From: Nocardioides albidus
GTDB taxonomy: Bacteria; Actinomycetota; Actinomycetes; Propionibacteriales; Nocardioidaceae
DNA: 47,310 bases
Assembly (NCBI RefSeq): GCF_006335005.1
Contig: NZ_VDMP01000027.1
Location: 524,058 to 571,367, forward strand
Reading direction: 5' to 3'
Position 1 is the stretch's first letter, and each line of letters starts with the position of its first letter. Positions 43,666-47,310 of this stretch are shown piece by piece. Below the pieces are notes generated by a model, which was given only the letters and a program-made list of their open reading frames with translations, ran no database searches and was not told where the DNA came from. Position numbers and translations under genes: made by a program.

Positions 43666-44850
43666 ATGCAGCACAACGACAAGCGCCCCATGGCGTGGTG
43701 GGCCTTCGGGCTCGTGAACCTGGCGGTCGTCCTCGCCGCCGGTCTCCTCGGCTGGTATCTGCTGGCCGATCCCAAGACCAGCCCGCTCGACGTCTATCCG
43801 CTCCCGTTCAACGCCGCCCTGTTCTGGGCGCTGATGTTCGTCGTCTGGACGGGCTTCAACCTCGAGCTGGCCGGCTTCGCCCGCCTCCCGCAGCCGCTGC
43901 GCGGCGTCGCGTACACCGCCGCCACGGCGACCTTCGCCATCGTGGTGACCTGGCTCCTCGGACACGGCCTGGGCAGCCTGGTCCCGGACTTCTCCGCGGC
44001 CCGGGAGGGCGGGGTCGGCTACTTCACGGGCGCGCTCTTCGTGCTGTTCGGCTTCTCGACGTACGTCATGGCCGTCGTGAACTGGAACCACTGGCCGTGG
44101 ACCGACCGCGGCCTGCGCCAGCCGTTCGTGGGCCTGTGCGAGATCGCGGCCCTGCTCGGTCCGACGATCCTGCTGTACGTCGTGCTCGGCATTCCTGCTG
44201 TCTCGGAGCGGGTCACCGAGAGCGGTCCGGTGCTGGAGCTCAACACCCTGCTGGGCTGGTACTACAGCGTCGTCATCGCGATCGTCCTCACCGGACTGTG
44301 CTGGGAGAACTGGCCGTGGCGCCTGGCCGGCGGCCGGGGCGCCGTGGCGCTGGCCTCCCTGGTCGGGAACGTCGTGCTCGGAACGGTGCTCTACTTCGCG
44401 CTGCGCGCCGTGGTCGAGCTGGTCGTCGGCTCGACGGTGACCGACCAGCTGGGCGTCGCGATCAACCAGTTCCCGTCGCAGATCGGCGTGTGCTGGGTCG
44501 CGTGGATGATCTTCTGGGGCAACGCGTTCGGCAACCGGCCCACCGGCTACGGCACCGCCACCAACCTGGTGTGCCGGGCCCTGATCACCTTCGGTCTCGC
44601 GCTCGGGACCTTCGTCGCCTACTACTACGTGCTCGCCGAGCACGTCCTGCACGAGCCGGCGGTCGTCGGCGCCCTCCACGGCAACGCGCTGGGCTTCCTC
44701 GACTGGTTCGCCCTCGTCACGCTGCTCTACATCGTCGGCTTCGGCTCCTACCCGCTCCGAGCGCCGGAGTCCGCGCCCGCCCCGGACTCGCAGGCCACCG
44801 CCGACCCCGGCGTCCCCCTGCCCGATCCCGCCGTCACGCCGGCCGGCTGA
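43666..44850 (+). CDS. Unrecognised ten-helix membrane protein with internal repeats
   Basis: A 394-residue protein with about ten hydrophobic helices and a Pro-rich C-terminal tail (365-394). I do not recognise the family. Four helix pairs look like repeats of one another: residues 50-98, 118-174, 196-246 and 275-324. In each pair the end of the first helix carries an aromatic/polar motif ('WTGFNLE' 61-67, 'NWNHWPW' 139-145, 'CWENWPW' 212-218, 'WMIFWGN' 280-286), followed by a Gly/Pro/Arg loop and a helix ending '(V/A)x(V)xYxxL'. ATG 43666 follows AAGGTGG. The dehydrogenase gene follows after 39 bases with its own ribosome site, so they form an operon. A transport or membrane-oxidation role with the dehydrogenase is conceivable, not shown. 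Confidence 0.75.
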   Translation: MQHNDKRPMAWWAFGLVNLAVVLAAGLLGWYLLADPKTSPLDVYPLPFNAALFWALMFVVWTGFNLELAGFARLPQPLRGVAYTAATATFAIVVTWLLGHGLGSLVPDFSAAREGGVGYFTGALFVLFGFSTYVMAVVNWNHWPWTDRGLRQPFVGLCEIAALLGPTILLYVVLGIPAVSERVTESGPVLELNTLLGWYYSVVIAIVLTGLCWENWPWRLAGGRGAVALASLVGNVVLGTVLYFALRAVVELVVGSTVTDQLGVAINQFPSQIGVCWVAWMIFWGNAFGNRPTGYGTATNLVCRALITFGLALGTFVAYYYVLAEHVLHEPAVVGALHGNALGFLDWFALVTLLYIVGFGSYPLRAPESAPAPDSQATADPGVPLPDPAVTPAG

Positions 44851-44889
44851 CCGCACCCACCGAGAAGAAACCGAGAAGAGGAGACCGTC

Positions 44890-45948
44890 ATGAAGGCAGC
44901 ACGCTTCCACGGCCGCGGCGACATCCGGATCGACGACGTGCCCGAGCCGGTGGTCCGGCCCGGCACGGTCAAGGTCGAGGTCGAGTGGTGCGGCATCTGC
45001 GGCACCGACCTCCACGAGTACCTCGAGGGCCCGATCTTCGCGCCACCCGCGGACGCACCGCACCCGCTGACCGGCGAGACCGTCCCGATCACCCTCGGCC
45101 ACGAGTTCGCCGGCGTCGTCGCCGAGCTCGGCGAGGGCGTCACCGACCTCCGGGTCGGCGACCGGGTGGTCGTCGAGCCCTACATCGTCTGCGGGCGCTG
45201 TGACGCCTGCACCAACGGGCGCTACAACGTGTGCCAGACCCTCGGCTTCGTGGGCCTGTCGGGAATGGGCGGCGGGTTCTCGCAGTACGTCGTGGCCGAG
45301 CGTCGCTGGATCCACCCGCTCGGCGACCTGGGCACCGACGTCGGCGCGCTGGTCGAGCCGCTCGCCGTCGCCTACCACGCCGTCCGGCTCGCGGGATCGC
45401 GCCCGGACCACACCGCCGTCGTCTTCGGCGCGGGCCCGATCGGCCTGGTGACCACGGCCGCCCTGCGCGCCGTCGGGGTCGAGGAGGTGATCGTCGTCGA
45501 GCCTGCCGACGTCCGCAAGGAGAAGGCCTCGGTGGCCGGCGCCGGACACGTCCTCGACCCGCGCTCGACCGACGTGACCGCGGAGATCATGGAGCTGACG
45601 TCGGGCCGCGGCGCGGACATCACCTTCGAGTGCGCCGGGGTCGACGCCGTCCTCAAGACCGCGATCCAGTCGACCCGGGCAGGCGGGACCTGCGTCAACG
45701 TCGCGATCTGGGGCCACGAGGCGTCCGTGGCCATGAACGACCTGGTGTTCCGCGAGGTCAACGTCCTCGGCAGCCTCGCGTACGCCGACGACCACCGGCC
45801 CACGATCGACCTGATCGCACAGGGCAAGGTCGATCCCCACCAGTTCATCACCGGGCGCATCGACCTCGACGACCTGGTCGTCGGCGGCTTCCAGGAGCTG
45901 ATCGAGAACAAGGAGGAGAACGTCAAGATCCTCGTCCGGCCGTCCTGA
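44890..45948 (+). CDS. Zinc-dependent 2,3-butanediol dehydrogenase-type MDR enzyme
   Basis: A 352-residue medium-chain dehydrogenase. Catalytic zinc ligands are in 'WCGICGTDLHEY' near residue 35 and 'TLGHEFAGVV' near 72. The four structural-zinc cysteines are in 'VCGRCDACTNGRYNVC' near 100. The NAD motif is 'VVFGAGPIGLVTTAAL' near 177. The long insert 'HEYLEGPIFAPPADAPHPLTGE' (in part) after the first zinc ligand is typical of butanediol dehydrogenases. Likely reaction: acetoin to 2,3-butanediol and back; other secondary alcohols cannot be excluded. ATG 44890 follows GAGGAG. Second gene of the operon with the ten-helix membrane protein. Confidence 0.9.
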   Translation: MKAARFHGRGDIRIDDVPEPVVRPGTVKVEVEWCGICGTDLHEYLEGPIFAPPADAPHPLTGETVPITLGHEFAGVVAELGEGVTDLRVGDRVVVEPYIVCGRCDACTNGRYNVCQTLGFVGLSGMGGGFSQYVVAERRWIHPLGDLGTDVGALVEPLAVAYHAVRLAGSRPDHTAVVFGAGPIGLVTTAALRAVGVEEVIVVEPADVRKEKASVAGAGHVLDPRSTDVTAEIMELTSGRGADITFECAGVDAVLKTAIQSTRAGGTCVNVAIWGHEASVAMNDLVFREVNVLGSLAYADDHRPTIDLIAQGKVDPHQFITGRIDLDDLVVGGFQELIENKEENVKILVRPS

Positions 45949-45970
45949 CCTCCCCGACCACCGGACAACC

Positions 45971-46010
45971 CCGTCAGGCCCGGTCAGGCCCGGTCAGGCC
46001 CGGTCAGGCA
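45971..46010. repeat. 10-bp tandem repeat at the end of the DUF4032 gene
   Basis: Four consecutive units of CGGTCAGGCC (first and last slightly changed) precede the reverse stop codon of the DUF4032 gene, which lies in a fifth, diverged unit (CCGTCAAGCG). Each unit contains TCA, a TGA on the minus strand. Confidence 0.9.
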
Positions 46011-46013
46011 CCG

Positions 46014-47216
46014 TCAAGCGAGGCCCGACGGGGTGTCCGGTGGTCGACGCGGGAGGACGTTCGCGATGTAGTCGCGGGCCGATTCGAAGATGTCGACCTC
46101 GTGGCCGGCCTCCTCGGAGAGGTACCAGCGGTGCTCCATCACCTCGTGGAAGTACTCCGCGGGAGCGATGGTGCGGCGCAGGCCCGGGGGCAGCAGGTCC
46201 ACGATCGGCGTGTAGATGGTGGCGAGCCAGCGGCGCGCGACCACCTCGCGGTCCTCGTCGTCGTACCCGAAGTGCGCGGTGAACGCGGCGAGGTCGTTGA
46301 GCAGCCGGCGGGCCTGGCTGTCCTCGGCGTCCAGGCCGGTGAGCTCGCGCAGCTCACGACGATGGTGCCCGGCCTCGACCACCTTCGGCTGGATCCGCAC
46401 GCGGTCGGACTCCGCGCGCACGTCGAGCTCGTCGACGTCGAAGCCGAGGTCGTTGAGCCGGGCGATCCGCTGCTCGACGCGGTACCACTCGTCGGCGCCG
46501 AACTCCTCGGCTGCGGTCAGCTCCTCCCACAGGGCGTGGTAGCGCTCGGTGAGCTGGGCGATGATCGCGAAGGGGTCCACCTCGACGTCGGTGTCGCCGC
46601 TGGCCTGGAGGTCCATCAGCTCGGCGAAGATGTTCTCCGAGCCGACCGTGACGTCCTGCTCGCGCATCGCGTCGGACACGCTGGGGCGGAGCTCCCCGGT
46701 CTCGGCGTCGACCAGGAACGCCGCGAATCCACCGGCGCTGCGGCGGAAGAGGGCGTTGGAGAGCGACACGTCGCCCCAGAAGAAGCCGGCGAGGTGAAGG
46801 CGCACCAGCAGCACGACGAGGGCGTCGATCAGGGCCGGGACCTGCTCGGCACGCAGACCGTGCTGGAAGACCGCGCGGTAGGGGAGCGAGTAGTGCAGGT
46901 GCTCGGTGAGCAGCGCCGCCGGCAGCGGCTCGCCGTCGGCCGTCGTCCGGCCCGTGATCACCCCGCGGGCGACGACGGCCGGCTGGCCGATCCGCTGCAG
47001 ATCGCGCAGCAGGTCGTACTCACGCAGCGCGATGGACTCCTCGGTCTCCTTGACCGCGAGGAACTGCCGGTTGACCTGGACCACCCGCACCACGTGCCGC
47101 GACAGACCGAGGGGCAGCGGGACGACGTACCAGTCCTCCCACTGCGCCAACGGTCTCGACCACGGCAGCCGGAACAGCGCGGGGTCGGTGCGCGCGGCGA
47201 CCACGTGCAGCGCCAT
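46014..47216 (-). CDS. DUF4032 kinase-fold protein
   Basis: A 400-residue protein of the DUF4032 family. The first half resembles a lipopolysaccharide-kinase-like fold: 'FLAVKETEES' near residue 53 (ATP lysine), 'LHLAGFFWGDVSLSNALF' (in part) near 140 as catalytic loop and 'FLVDAETGE' near 165 in the DFG position. The second half (residues 200-400) is the family-specific domain with 'VEAGHHRRELRELTGLDAEDSQARRLLND' (in part). Substrate and pathway are not known. ATG 47216 is chosen because TAGGTT lies seven bases before it and homologues start 'MALHVV'; the frame stays open to a TTG at 47282. Confidence 0.87.
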   Translation of the reverse strand: MALHVVAARTDPALFRLPWSRPLAQWEDWYVVPLPLGLSRHVVRVVQVNRQFLAVKETEESIALREYDLLRDLQRIGQPAVVARGVITGRTTADGEPLPAALLTEHLHYSLPYRAVFQHGLRAEQVPALIDALVVLLVRLHLAGFFWGDVSLSNALFRRSAGGFAAFLVDAETGELRPSVSDAMREQDVTVGSENIFAELMDLQASGDTDVEVDPFAIIAQLTERYHALWEELTAAEEFGADEWYRVEQRIARLNDLGFDVDELDVRAESDRVRIQPKVVEAGHHRRELRELTGLDAEDSQARRLLNDLAAFTAHFGYDDEDREVVARRWLATIYTPIVDLLPPGLRRTIAPAEYFHEVMEHRWYLSEEAGHEVDIFESARDYIANVLPRRPPDTPSGLA

Positions 47217-47223
47217 GTACGCC

Positions 47224-47229
47224 AACCTA
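47224..47229 (-). promoter_or_regulatory. Likely -10 element of the DUF4032 gene (leaderless)
   Basis: On the minus strand TAGGTT ends seven bases before ATG 47216. This supports the shorter start over TTG 47282. Confidence 0.45.
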
Positions 47230-47310
47230 CGGGGTCTGAACGGGTCCGTCACGGGCACCTGGGCACTACCGGTCGTGGACAAAGCACCGACACAGGGGTA
47301 GGACTGGTGA

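Noticed and set aside
42490..45840. An open frame of more than 1100 codons on the minus strand
   Set aside because: It is antisense to asparaginase, the membrane protein and the dehydrogenase, and has the Arg/Gly/Asp-rich composition of a GC-rich shadow frame.

Overview
The window is chromosomal DNA from a high-GC Gram-positive actinobacterium. Gene content and gene order fit the family Nocardioidaceae, most likely Nocardioides or a close relative (inference). Pointers are the clpP/lon regulator-type box in front of lon, the bacterial XPB helicase paired with a helicase-associated protein, a long cold-shock protein, the DUF3027/DUF2530/MarR group, many GTG starts and many apparently leaderless genes. 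Several blocks keep the order of their Mycobacterium tuberculosis counterparts: XPB helicase to MarR (Rv0861c to Rv0880), rpsL-rpsG-fusA-tuf, and phoH2 near fumC.

Layout. 1-3.7 kb: DUF2786 protein, Uma2-type nuclease-fold protein, Lon protease with a ClgR-type operator. 3.8-8.2 kb: XPB helicase and its helicase-associated partner, both on the minus strand and separated by a repeat cluster. 8.3-12.1 kb: a phospho-signalling set of PP2C phosphatase, FHA protein and RDD-FHA membrane protein, without a kinase in the window. 12.1-20.4 kb: acetyltransferase, cold-shock protein, two MFS transporters, DUF3027, methyltransferase, DUF2530, MarR regulator and purine permease. 20.4-25 kb: the str operon with a strong promoter and a classic terminator. 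25-30.5 kb: DUF4190, trmB, a PIN-PhoH protein with a tiny leader ORF, an AbiEi/DUF559 nuclease-like gene bracketed by three palindromes, a secreted transglycosylase-like protein and a small membrane protein. 30.5-34.7 kb: class II and class I fumarases with DUF1990 and zinc-ribbon genes between them. 34.7-41.7 kb: a small protein, a flavoprotein, and a TPP-riboswitch-controlled thiamine operon thiE-thiO-thiS-thiG-tenI-thiD-thiC with overlapping genes. 41.8-47.3 kb: YdeI-like protein, asparaginase, an unrecognised ten-helix membrane protein followed by a butanediol-type dehydrogenase, and a DUF4032 kinase-like protein.

The least explained content is between the genes. There are three unrelated repeat families. 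(1) An 84-88 bp near-perfect palindrome is present twice, each time between two convergent genes. (2) A palindrome with 9-12 bp arms and an exactly 24-bp centre is present three times, bracketing the DUF559 gene. (3) A GC-rich repeat of about 193 bp forms three clusters (about nine full or partial units). In addition, short tandem duplications carrying TGA sit at the ends of four genes. No transposase, CRISPR array, tRNA or rRNA gene was seen.

Coordinates were counted by eye and checked against reading frames; short sites could be off by a base.
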